DNA from: Lagopus muta
Taxonomy: Eukaryota > Chordata > Aves > Galliformes > Phasianidae
DNA: 64,000 nt
Assembly: GCF_023343835.1 (NCBI RefSeq)
Contig: NC_064437.1
Span: 22,915,001-22,979,000, forward strand
Direction of reading: 5' to 3'
Under the pieces are notes generated by a model that was not told where the DNA came from, did not search any database, and was given only the letters and a program-made list of their open reading frames with translations. A program made the translations under genes and the position numbers. Below, in pieces: positions 47,538 through 59,222 of the stretch (positions within the stretch are counted from its first letter, which is position 1; each line of letters begins with the position of its first letter).

Positions 47538-50500
47538 CTGCAGACAGTAAGGAAGAAAGGAATGCATTACAGACACCGAAGGCTTAGGCGTTGCAGGCCT
47601 CTCTGTTTCCCCAAGCAAAGCCAGGCCTGCACACGCAGAGGCTGCTCCCTAGCGGGATGGACTGATGCTGTTTATTTTGGCAATGCTTTCCCCGGGGAAC
47701 TTTTGTTTTCCCATTTATAAACCCATCAATGAAGAGGCCAACTGCATCCAGCGTTCCAGAAGCCTCTCCCTGCAGAGCAGAAGACACCCTGGCCCAGTTT
47801 CACAGGACCGGGGTCTGCTGCCATAAATGCATCAAGCAAAATAGTTCCGACAACCTCATCGCTCATTTACTTTGATGCATGCAAGCACATCCACATGATG
47901 TGCTGCAGGCAGCTCTGTGGGAATGCACAAAGACAAGCAGCAAACAAATCTACGGCAGCTCGGGTCACTTCCCTGCCTGCTAATCTAATCCACTGCTGCC
48001 ATTCCCTGTTTCCCAGCAGGTGCACACAGCTGCCTCTCCCCACAGACACAGCCAGAACCAGCCAGCAACTCTCCATCCCCACGGAGCTGTGTCACTAGGC
48101 TGAGATCCCACAGGGCAGCTCCAGGGCTGCCACTAACGAGGGAACCAATCCTGCAGCCTTGTTTTTCTTTTTTAATAATTATTTTCTCACTCTCCCCAGT
48201 GGGAATGCTACCAAGGCGTCTTCCCCTCCTTATTTCCCCTGCTCTGCATGCACCCAATCTAGAAATGAACAACATTCAAGTTCTGCACTTGTTAAGAGTT
48301 TTTCTCTACACGTTACAAGGCCAGCAACAAGTCTTATTGGAGGCAGGAAGCAGATTTCCATTAGAAGAGAAAGTAAAATACAGACAAAGATACAACAAAG
48401 GCTTAAAATTAGCAAAATAAGGTGGAAAGAAACAATACAGAATGACTAGTTGCTTCCTTCTGTTGATACCAGGCTTAGAGTTGGAGGAAGTGCCTTAGAG
48501 AAATCTGCAAAATCAAAGAAGTACACTGTATAATTAACGTGAGGAAATCAATTCCAGAGGATGTTGTGGTGGTCAGAAGCATATAGAGATGAGAAAGGAA
48601 GGTGATAAATATTCACAGGAGTAGTCCAGCAGCACCATTATGCACAGCCTTCAACTCAGGAACTGGGACCACAAGGAGGGGTTGATAAGGATGCCTGTCC
48701 TGTAGACTCCTTCCTTAAAGGCTTTTTAGCTTTTTCAGTGTCAGAGAGATCTGACACTGCCTGAGAGGAAGGGCAGCCACATGGCTTCACAACCCACAGC
48801 CGGACCAGCTGCCCCCCAGAGGGTAACTGCTACATTTCTGATTAGTTGACCTGTGTGCCTGTCGAAAATTCGGTCCCAGTCACATGTATAGACATCTTCA
48901 CTACAGGCCCCCATTTCTCCAGTTTCTTCTGAAGCTGAAAGGGTATGGGGTGGGGAGGGAAGAGAACTAGGGGGGAAAGCATGTAGGAGCAGGGGAACCT
49001 CAAGGGGAGGGTTATTCCAAGACTCATTTTGCTGAAGTCCATCTACTTTTCAGCCAGCAGAGCTTCTCACAGTGTCTGTGCTCTGTCAGACGTGCTGCCA
49101 TCAGAAAGAATCTCTCCGCAGCTCCACATTCTGATCAGCTCACGCTGTGCCTCACTCACATAAATTATAAAGGCTGAGCTCTGTGCTCCGACGCTTGAAT
49201 TCAAGAACTTAATACTTTCAATCTACCAACTTCTCAAGCTGCTCCCTCGCAGCTATCCAGTCTTGTAGCACCGTCCTCAACAGTACCACACAAAGGGGAC
49301 AGAGGGGGATAAAACTTCAGGAAAACCTGCCTTCCGTGACCGAAAACACAGCCTGGCCCTCAGCTGGAGGACGATATGCAGATAGCGCTGTTAGATTGAT
49401 TGCTACGGAGCCTACACAAAGCTCAGCTTGTTCCGGAGTTCACAAACAAGCCTTACATTCCTGACACTGGAATGCAGCAGATGGCTCAGGGAAAAGTTAG
49501 AGGTGAAATGCCCAACAGAAAACCCGTGCCTCTCACAATGCTACATGGCTCAAAGCTTCCCTGCTTTTCAGCAGGCTGCCAAACGTCTCTTTTCACATTC
49601 ATCAGGCAGCAAAGCTGCTGGACAAAGAAGCCTGTTCTTATTTTCTTTTGAAGAGATACCATCTTACTGAACTGATGCCTATTGCTGTGCTCTGATTGCC
49701 ACGTTTGAGATGTGCTGCTTGCAGTGAGGCTGGTCCTTCCTGCCTTGGTCTGTAAGCAGTGCTCACATCCAAGCCCACAGCTGATACATATTCTCTCCGT
49801 TCTGTACAGATCAAAGAGCAGGGCTCTGTGGTTATATTGAGACATTTCTACCACAGATCTGTAGTACTGCTTGTGGCCAGGATGATAAACGTGGTAAGCA
49901 GTTTTTTTGCAATCGGAGGATCATGAAATATGCCTCGAGCACGTGAGGATTGAGTTAGAGATTGAAAGCCTTGCATTTGCCATGGCACGTGGATGTGTCA
50001 GAGCTGGAGATCTGTAAAGGGATCCCAGCACCTCTTCATCAGAGCAAGATGACAGGAATAAAGACATGCTTCCCTTAAAAATTAATGAATTATCTCACTT
50101 TGCTTTCTATTATACAGCAGATCCCACTGTTTACTTTCACAGCACCTCACAGAAAGAGAAGGAAAAGAAGAAAAGAGAGGCTAATGACATGAACTGGGGT
50201 GAAATGCACAGGTGGATGGTAACTGGAACATCACCACCTCAGCTCATGTACAAAGCCCACTGCTAGAAACAGAACAGTCACTTGACTCCTGAAATGCTTT
50301 GCAGGATAAGGAGGAGGTTGAGGACATCACAACTCTGAACCAGCCACGCACTTCATGATTAATAAAAGAATGCTCAAAAACAGCATCTTATTTAGTAGTA
50401 CCACAGAGAACAAGCACCCAAAGCTCACGTCCTCCTTGGTTACTTGTAAGGACACAGGCACTCCATAGTTGTCACGCCTGTCTCTGCTAGGTGCTGGGCA

Positions 50501-53500
50501 GAAAGCTGCTGTTCCTGCCTCCTGGGGGGCACAAATAATGTTCTGGGAAGCAATACGACAGATTTCAGCGTGCAAGAAGGCATACAGGGCAATGCAACAT
50601 CAACAAATTATTGCGGCCAAGAATCTGCACCAGGGGAGATTTGTGCTCCAAGAGTGGATAACGCTGTGCATAATTCAGCAGTTTTCAGTGTATGTAAACA
50701 TAAAAGCTTTTATAGCAAGGCAGAGCAGTGAATGCAGTGCAGCTCCTCAGCATTACCAACGCACCAGAAGGCCCTATTCTGTTTCTGATACATTGGGATA
50801 GGATCTCCACAGGCATTTATAGGTCTAAACCAGGTGAATGTCTCTCTTGTCTTCTTCACCTTACTGCTCATATCTTAAAGGAATTGCTCAGGAATAAGAA
50901 TCTGTTTTTTTCTTGAATGTAAGCACAGGACGAGGCACTAAGACATAAGACATATCCAGCTAAGCCTCTATCAGTCTAAGCACCAGCAGCAGTGCCTGTA
51001 TGCAGTCTGCGGCAGTAATCTCCACGTGGAACAGACACCAGAAGACATCCCTTGAACCCTCCTAAAAGCCCAAGCTTCTCACCTGGTTTCTTCAGTGGCC
51101 ATGTAGAAAACATCATCTGGTGCATCAATCCAGTTCATCCTCCTCCTTTTCACTGGAGGCATGGATCCACCACGAATTAATCGGACTTTTGTTGGGTATG
51201 ATTTCCCATTGAGCAGCAAGTTTCGGCTTGGTCCCTGACGTGATACATAAAAAAGTACAGTTATGGGCTGCAACAAGCCTGCAACAGCACGTGATAAGCG
51301 CTCAAAGGAGAAGAGAATTAAAAGTTTGCATATTAGTTGTTCAGAGGTTCTGGGAAACATGTACCCTTCTTGCCCATGACTGAATGCAGAATTCACACAG
51401 AAGCAATTGTCCACAAGCAGTAGAAGTTAGGCACCTCCATTATACAACAGGGCAGCAATACTTCAGCGACAGAACAAATTGCAAATGGAAGCCATCACCA
51501 ATAAACTGTTGTTTGTGTCTGAAAGATGACATCGAGTTTGAAAGACTGAGCACGTGACTTAGGTTTCAGCTGCTACCATAAACCTAGGGCAACTCCATTG
51601 ATTCCAGGGAAGGAAGTCTAGTTACACAGCATGTGAAATAGAAAAGTTTGAATTTACATTTATTCTGGGGCACCAAACTTACCCACGTCCTTTTTGTTGT
51701 AAAGAGGTTGTTATTTAATGATGATGGTATATAATTGCAACAAGTTATTGTAAACAAATCTACAACTACAAAGCTTAGCTTCTTTCATCACAAAATCTCT
51801 TTAGCATTTAACAACACAGATTTCCCAAATAGAATACATTCACTTTGTGAAATGACAAAGCTATCATTTTCCACACCCACAGCCCCCTTCCACTCAACTG
51901 GAAAAATGTGAGCTGTTAATAAGAGAGGTGCAGATGCAAGGGAGCAAAGGATTAAGCTTCGCAAATGCAGCTGTCCTTGATCATTTGAAGTCCAGTTCTG
52001 CTGCCCCTCTTCCTGCTGATTAGCACACTGAGAAATCCCACTGAAATTGGTAACACTGGACAGTCAGGAAAGATGCAAAATAAGGGCCCAGAAAAAATGG
52101 ATATGCATGAATTAAAGCTGGTCAGAAAATGCCAAGAAATGCCACAACATTTAATTCTGGTACATCACAGGCTAGACCACCTCCCCTGCTGCACCAAGGC
52201 TTCCCATTGACCATGAAATGGGAAACTGAGCACATTCAGGAGGGACGTCCCACCTGGCAGAGCCACCTCAAGGGGAAAGGAGGGGACACGAGGTGCACTC
52301 AAGCCCTAAAATGGGCAGCTGATGGCAAAAACCCACTCAACTTATTATAAGCAGACTTCAGTTCGTTCAACAAGAGAGGAAAAAAACCACCCTGCATCTG
52401 ACATGTTTTATCTGAGGAGAAAATAAAAATTGATTTATGACCTTTTTTGACCAGCCTTAATCAACTATGTTAGACATACCTGCTTCTTGTCAAACAAGAG
52501 GGTTTGAGGCTAAACAAACAAAACCCCACCCTTTAGAATCCTAAGCTCTTTAAAACTGTTGAAGACAAGTGCAGTAACAATTTGATTTCTTAGTTGCCCA
52601 GCTCCATGATATTATACACAACAATTTTAGCACCACAGCAAACCACGGAAATACCTGAAGAAATTGCTTTTACATTCCAGGTTTATTAAGGAAAAGGTTT
52701 CCATTGAAAGACTTTTGTCTCCTCTGCCCCTCCAGATTTCTCCAAGAACATTCTTCCACTCATGTTATGACGGAAAGTTCCTCCCCATGTGCTATATATG
52801 CAGAACAACTCCCAAGAGAGTTCTTGGAAATACCTAGGAGGGGGACCTGTGTGCTTCAGTCACCTTTCCTCTGCCTGCACAGAGCAACGTTTCAAATGGC
52901 ACATCCTGAAACATGGACCTTCAGTTTTCAGTTCAGTAGCATCTTTTATTGAGCAACCAGAAGTGAGGCAGTTCTGGGTCCCCACCCTTGTAGCTAACAA
53001 GTGTTAGGTTGTCACACTGCACTGAGCTGGTTTATACAGCAGACACAAACAAGTAGCCAGTCTCCTCCAATGCCACGAGAAATGTAATTTGCCACTTCGT
53101 ATCAGATGCTCAAGTAAGCAACCAGATGAATGCTTCATTATTTCCAGCTGAACAGCATTCTCCAGGTACAGCCTCCTGCTACTGCCCACCAGCTGAGCAT
53201 GTCACTATGTCGAATACTTGTGGTCACTCTTTGGTGCCCATCGTTCAGACCCGATTTATCCGTGTTGGAGTGACTCTGCTGACACTAATGCACCGTGGCA
53301 GCTCACCTGCTGAGGCCAGCTCCACTTCATCAGCACCCCAAGCAGATCTTCTCTGGCCAGAAATACAATTATGCTTCAAGCTCTCTCCCATGAGCAGAGA
53401 GATGTGAGACTGAGGTCTCACAAAAACTACCAGTGAAGGGGCAAAGTGATGCACAGCCTTTGTGCTGGGCCCTTCTCATGACGTTCACTCTGGTGCGACA

Positions 53501-54091
53501 GCATTTTGCCAGAGATGCGTCAGTCAGACTGGCTATTTGCTTCTGTCCTTTGATAAATCTCAGCATCGTGGATGAAAGGAATCGTTATTACTCCAGAAAA
53601 AAATAAAGGAACACAAAAGAACAAGCATTCTCAGAAGACAACTCGCACACCAACTTCCTAAAGAAAAAAACAAAACAGAACAGACTTTTCCAAACAAACC
53701 CTTCCATCATGTAAGCCTTCCTCCTTCAGTGAAACACGTTCCATCTAGAAACACATCCCAGAGCTTTGCTATAAACAGCCACTCAGTTTCCATAGGAGCA
53801 GAAAGAAAATGTTCCATTCAGAACAATCTCACTGATGTAATCACTGATTTCAGTTTTCAATTTTATTCAGTCATTTGGACCTTTCATATGCCCCAAAATA
53901 ATTGTTTATTCAAGTTTCCTGAGGAACTGGGAAGCGTGACCAGCTGCAAACAGCAAAGATGGAAGTGAAACACTACGGTTTAATGGGGTGTTCTATCTAG
54001 AGAGGGTTAATAGTAATTGTTTTTCTTTTCCCTGTTTGGTTAAATGAGCATTCTCTTACCATTTGTCTGGTTTGTCCGTGGTTAGGCAGAC
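47399..54091 (-). CDS. MTA1: MTA1, metastasis-associated protein 1 (last three coding exons)
   Basis: MTA1 is a scaffold subunit of the NuRD deacetylase/remodelling complex in the nucleus. Exons 54060-54091, 51083-51234 and 47399-47537 join in phase and encode the C-terminal 106 or so residues ending ...MNDEPIIIED and TAA. Visible blocks are LPNHGQTRQM, GPSRNLLLNGKSYPTKVRLI, VKRRRMNWIDAPDDVFYMA and KIRKLLSSSEAKRAARRPYK. The last two cover the known C-terminal RBBP4/7-binding segment and a basic nuclear-targeting stretch. The N-terminal BAH, ELM2, SANT and GATA-finger domains are not in the window and must lie right of 64,000. In human the last residues contain a proline-rich SH3-ligand-like run; here that segment reads ILRPMQAVQLRQPMNDEP, with no such run. 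The CRIP2 neighbour and the close sequence favour MTA1 over MTA2 or MTA3. Confidence 0.95.
47538..51082 (-). other. MTA1: MTA1 last intron (3.5 kb)
   Basis: Non-coding AT-rich DNA. The flanking exons join in phase without loss against human MTA1, so no coding exon is expected here. Nothing else recognised. Confidence 0.8.
51083..51234 (-). CDS. MTA1: MTA1 penultimate coding exon
   Basis: 152 nt, 50 codons plus two bases, from GPSRNLLLNGKSYPTKVRLI to ATEET and a split Arg codon; acceptor CGTCAG, donor GTGAGA. Near-identical to mammalian MTA1. Confidence 0.97.
51235..54059 (-). other. MTA1: MTA1 penultimate intron (2.8 kb)
   Basis: Non-coding AT-rich DNA. Contains a minus-strand AATAAA at 52682-52687 within a 16-bp copy of the sequence around the 3' UTR signal. 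Confidence 0.8.
54060..54091 (-). CDS. MTA1: MTA1 32-nt coding exon
   Basis: Two bases complete a Gly codon, then LPNHGQTRQM; acceptor TTGTTAG, donor GTAAGA. Corresponds to the human GLANHGQARHM segment just before GPSRNLLL. Its size makes it easy to miss. Confidence 0.9.
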
Positions 54092-57000
54092 CTAACAAAC
54101 AGGAAAGAGAATAGAGCTGGTAAGACCATTGCTTTGCCAAGACAGAAAAAGTACAAAATCAAAACACGCAACTACGATTGCAACTGTGTTGTTTTGCTCT
54201 ATAGTTTTCTACCAAACTAACTTCTCCCCTCCTTGGAACGTAACTGGGAAAAGAGCTTCCTTAACAAGGTGGTTTGCAGAGCAGAGCCCCCAGATTAAAA
54301 GCATTTCATTTGCTCAGTCTTCTCTCCATTTACTCACACTGTCAAACTACCACTGTGAGTACACCTCCTCTTTTAGACCTGAAGTTTTCCTCAAGTCCTT
54401 GGGAAAAACTGATGTTCTGGTTTTATTGAGGAATTTACTGGTACCGAGAAGGGAGAAAGTAGAAGGTATTATACTGTCAAGACAGCAACAAGTAACACCT
54501 TTCCTGTCATCCCTAGGTGCCCAGGGAACAACGTGCTCAGATGTCAGCTCTGAGCTTTTAGCAAGCAGACTGCAGAGATAACCTGCTCTCACCTACCACT
54601 GCTAAATCCTTCCCCAGGCTCAGCTCCATTTATCACTGAGCACAGCCCTCCATGCAAAACCCTCCTCCAGCAGCACAACCTGTGCAAGGAGGCACCAGGG
54701 CTTGGTTTTACTCAATTGCCACTTCCTAGCCCATCAGACACCCCATCACACCACCATGAGGTATGCGCTGCGCTGTTCCTCACTAAGATGAGAGCCCGCA
54801 GGTCTTGGCACACAAGAGAACAAAGTGCTGCTCTAAGGCAGCAGAGTACGGCACAGAAAGGACCAGTAGATCTAAGAAACACTTTTGTTACGACTACTTG
54901 GTTTCCTGATCCTAGGAAACATCATGCCATTAACACTAAAGCTCCAAACCATGTTTCTCAGCCCCTTCTGGCTGAAAAGCAAGAAGGTTGGTGTAACAAA
55001 GCAAACACACAGTACTGGTACCAGCTACAGAAGCAGTGACTAACTCTGCCTTCACATTACTAACAAGTTTCCCAGCACAACTCTTTCAGTCTGGCATTTG
55101 CTGTTTCCCACTGTTAGCTAGCTAAGCTGGGATAAAAACAGCAAAATATGGAACCCAGCAAGAATAGACAGTACAGGTGATGGCCTGTACTCCAGCAGAT
55201 TCCTTGAAATCCTCCTTGGTAAGAGCAAACAGGATGCACTCGTGGCAGGTACAGCAGGAAATACAAGGCACAGTGATGTACCGTGAGGGAGAAGGGCGCA
55301 GTGGGGGATACCTTGCTGAGCACTGAGCATCACAACACCACATTAGCAATCAACAGTTCACATAAGGTTTATACCAAGTTTGTTTTCGTTCAGTAGAGAT
55401 GTATGCTATTGGCTACTTCAAATGTGAAGACACATGCTTTTTGCAATGTTTTTTGGTTAAGTATCCAAAGAGACGAAGAAGCAGTGCCAAGATGACTTCC
55501 ACCAAATCTGCGGAACAGATGTGCCATGCACCAAGATGACCAGTAACAACCTCTGGATGTTAACAGAAGCGACGTGAGTGCCAGATAACTGCTCCTCTTT
55601 CACACAGAAGCAGCAACATCCAGCTGCAGGCAGCTGCCTGTGCCTGGACAAAGAGACAGTGCCTGCTGGGACAGCACAGCCAGCAGGACATGGCCCAGAG
55701 CCACTGGCTGCAGCCCAGAAACTGAGCTTTAGGGCTTGCTTTCTTCCTCTCCCTTCCCTAACAGGAAGATAGTACTTCCCTCATTCACAGCATCTCTGGG
55801 AGATGTAAATCCATGGATGCTACGCCTTGGACTGAAGCCATGCATTTCTTGCTAACCACACTCAGGATTAGCTCTTTTTTCATACTAGGGAATATGAGCC
55901 TACAGGAGCAGCTGATACGTGGCTCCTGCTGTGATGACTACTGCTGATTGTACATCAGACAGTAGAACTGTTAATCCTCAGCACCAGAATTAACCCAGAA
56001 TATTCCAGGAGATGCTGGCACTGGCACAGGCTGAGGGCCAGCTCTGAGCCCCAGAGCTTCCAGTCCTCAGACAGTGAGGAAACGGTGGTCTACAACAGGG
56101 ACACCCCCACCCATAAGCTCTGGCTTCTGGAATAAAATGCACATAACAAAATATTGCTTCAGTAAAATAAGACACAAAAAAATACGACTTCCATGCAATT
56201 CATACTCTTGCTACCATAGCAATAAGGCAGCAGTTAGCTACTTCTCCCCTTCGTCACATTCTGATAACTAGAGTTTGAAGGAATCAATATGAAAACAAAC
56301 ACTGAAAAGACCAGCTTCAGTTTGCAATAAAAATAATCACAGTACAAGTATAAGCAGCTGAAGTGCTGCTGCTAAGTGAGCAGCTTTTACCCAGATCAGT
56401 CACCTAAGAGGAGCAGACAGCATAACATCTGCAACACACTGCAGCACAGCTGCCACAGCAACAGGATGCAGCTGTACTGGAAACCATGGATCCTCACCCA
56501 GAGGTTTTAGTGGCTTCTTTGTAAGAGGTGAGGTCTATCAGAGATGCACCTGTAAGAACTGAGTATCACAAAGAAAAACATCTACAATGATGACTCCAAG
56601 CAAGTCTTTCACTGTTTTGCAGTCAAAGACACTGACACACGTTCTAAAACCTCAAGACCATGTGTTTTGTTTTTTTTTTTCCTGTAGCACTGAGAAAGCC
56701 CAAGGCACTACAAGAACTCTTCCCATTCAGTTCCTCCTGCCAAAATTTCCACTACTTATTAAAAGTACCAGGAGGTCCCAGCAGATTAGGTGAAGATGAG
56801 CCAAGCAACATACACCTGCAGGTGCCCTTTGCCACAGACCCTTCTATACTGTTACCAAAATGGCAGCCAAACAACTAAGCAGAGCACAGAGCTTAAAAGA
56901 GATCCTGGAGCAAGCCTCCACTCCTGACAACTTGGTGACTGTGGTTCCCCAGGCATAAGCACAATTACAGATGAGATTTCAGTCCAAAATGGTCACAGCA

Positions 57001-58243
57001 GGTCACAGCGGTCCACTGAACCCTCTACTCTGGCAAGATCAAAGCTGCAGATATCACCCCTTGATCTACCAACCTGGTTCTTCTCACGTAACAATCTCCT
57101 ACCACTTGGAGCTAATTCTCACTTTAATAAGGGAGTAAATAGCAAACAGTAACTTCCTGCACCACCCATAGCAATACCCCAGAGCACCCCAGGGGGTAAG
57201 GAGAGCTGTCACCAACACCTGGAGGGGAAGGTGGGCTCTGGTTGGGATGGGAGAGCAAACCAGCACACCCAGTCCCTCTGACACCTGAGGAGAGACTTGC
57301 ATGCCCATTGCTGCTGCAATTCTGGTTACTGCAAGACGACCCTAGCACCCGAATACTATCCAGAAACCACTCCCATAGCTCAAATTCAGCCTTTTTCCTT
57401 TTCTAAGCCATATATAACACATAACTGCCATGCTGAAAAGGAGGAGAGCCTAAATCTTCAGCAGCACACCCAGTGTTGCTTGGAGTGGAGGTATTTTCAG
57501 CTATCACAAAGAAGCTGCAGAATAAGCATCAAGTATTGCTGTTCTCCTGCTTGGCTACAAGTCTTCCAGCACTTCTCTGTGCTGGAACATACACACCACT
57601 GCCTATACACTTACAGACCATATGACAGTGCAGCACAACAAGTGTGCACAGACCTAACTCTGGTATCAAGGAAGAAGAGGAGCCCAGCCTCCAACCCCTG
57701 GACATAAACTGATGCTTTTTCATTCTTTGTTCCTAGATCTTACTCACTCCACTCTTCAGCTTATGCACCATGCAGAAAAACACAGGTCCTCCATCTTGTG
57801 TAAGCCTCATTTTTTAATTTTTTCAATCTATACAGACACCAATCACTCACTGATGGCATTTTGCTTTCACTTCTGCTTACTGAAGAGAAGTATCACACAG
57901 AACATGCAATATGCAGCACCATTCATAAGCACATCTTCAGTCACAAGGAAAACTGAGAACTCAGACAATACTTTCACAACCAGTCAGCTTAAAATGCAGG
58001 CCACGCTAAAATACATTGCTTTCCAGATCCACATGCTCTTTATATGCATTTTCCTTTTCCAGAAGCACTCCTGCTGGGACTCCATCTTTCCTAGCCATAA
58101 CAAAAACACCAACAGTACCACATTTGTGAGCAAGCTATTATAAAAAAAGCAGCATGCATGAATGAGGTATGATGAACAAGGATTTTGCTTCCAGGTTAGC
58201 AGTTCACTGGCAAAAAAAAAATAAAATCTGTGTGTTGACATAT

Positions 58244-58261
58244 ACACACACACACACACAC
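58244..58261. repeat. (CA)n microsatellite
   Basis: Nine AC units in the large MTA1 intron. Confidence 0.9.
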
Positions 58262-59145
58262 GGTTTTTGCAAGCCTGCAAGAAGGCCTTAGTGCCTCTCT
58301 GACACTGCTGAGAGCGTGTTCCCATTGTGAATGGATTGAGGGCCCACCTTCCAGCAAACAAAGGCTATAAACCTTCAGGAACACAAGTGCAACAAGCAGA
58401 ACAGGTCAGAAATTGTACCTGACACCACCTGGACTAACGTTTTCTTCAAATTCTGTTGTATATGAAAACAATGTTAAAATTGCAATTTACTTACCTAGGT
58501 AAGTTCCTACCAAGATTGGCAAAGGAAAAGGAAAAAAAAGATCTAAGGTTAAAAAAAGGGAAAGGTTCACATAGTTCAGAATACAGCAGCCCAGCCCCAT
58601 GCAACAAATACAGAGACACAGACTGATTTGTTTGTAATGGAACACAGAAGTGACTGCTTGTTGGACAGATAAACCCAAGACAACATTAAACAACCAGCAT
58701 TCCAAATAAGTAAATCCAAACAGAGCAGCTTGAACTTTGTACGAGTAGTTGTCCATTATCCACCTCCTTCATTTAACCCCTGCACACAAACTGTGCTGGA
58801 TTTGGACAGATGTTCCTAAAACATTCAGTCTAAGAGTTCACACTGATGTGCTCTGCAGTGCCTCACAGATGATGTGTTTGTTGGTGCAAAGCTGGACCTT
58901 CCAGCTGCAGGGAGCCATTGGCCAAGCAGGTCCTGGCTCCATCTGAACGTATCTCACTGCTACTCACCCTCATTCCTAAAAGGCATGGTACACTCTGACA
59001 ACTGTAACACACTGAGTGGTTAAGCAAAAAGTCATCAAGCCTTCAGCCATCACACAGCTTGCTGCTTTAGGGCTTGGTGATTCTAATTATATGGACTAGA
59101 AATCACTGAATTACTTGCTGTTGTTAGAATTAAGAGTTCTGTACT

Positions 59146-59222
59146 TTATATATGTATATATATACACACATATGACATGTGTATATATGATACATATCAC
59201 ACAGACTCCACACACACACACA
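59146..59222. repeat. Compound TA/CA/TG microsatellite with an inverted repeat
   Basis: Alternating purine-pyrimidine tract. Inside it ATATATACACA (59158-59168) and TGTGTATATAT (59178-59188) are perfect 11-bp inverted arms around a 9-nt loop. Confidence 0.85.

Noticed and set aside
56484-56520. Candidate MTA1 exon ending before GTGAGG near 56495
   Set aside because: The minus-strand translation does not match MTA1 and there is no convincing acceptor.
58487-58756. Hydrophobic minus-strand frame resembling a small membrane protein
   Set aside because: Translation of T-rich DNA readily gives Phe/Leu/Cys-rich frames. No charged topology pattern, family match or splice context was seen.
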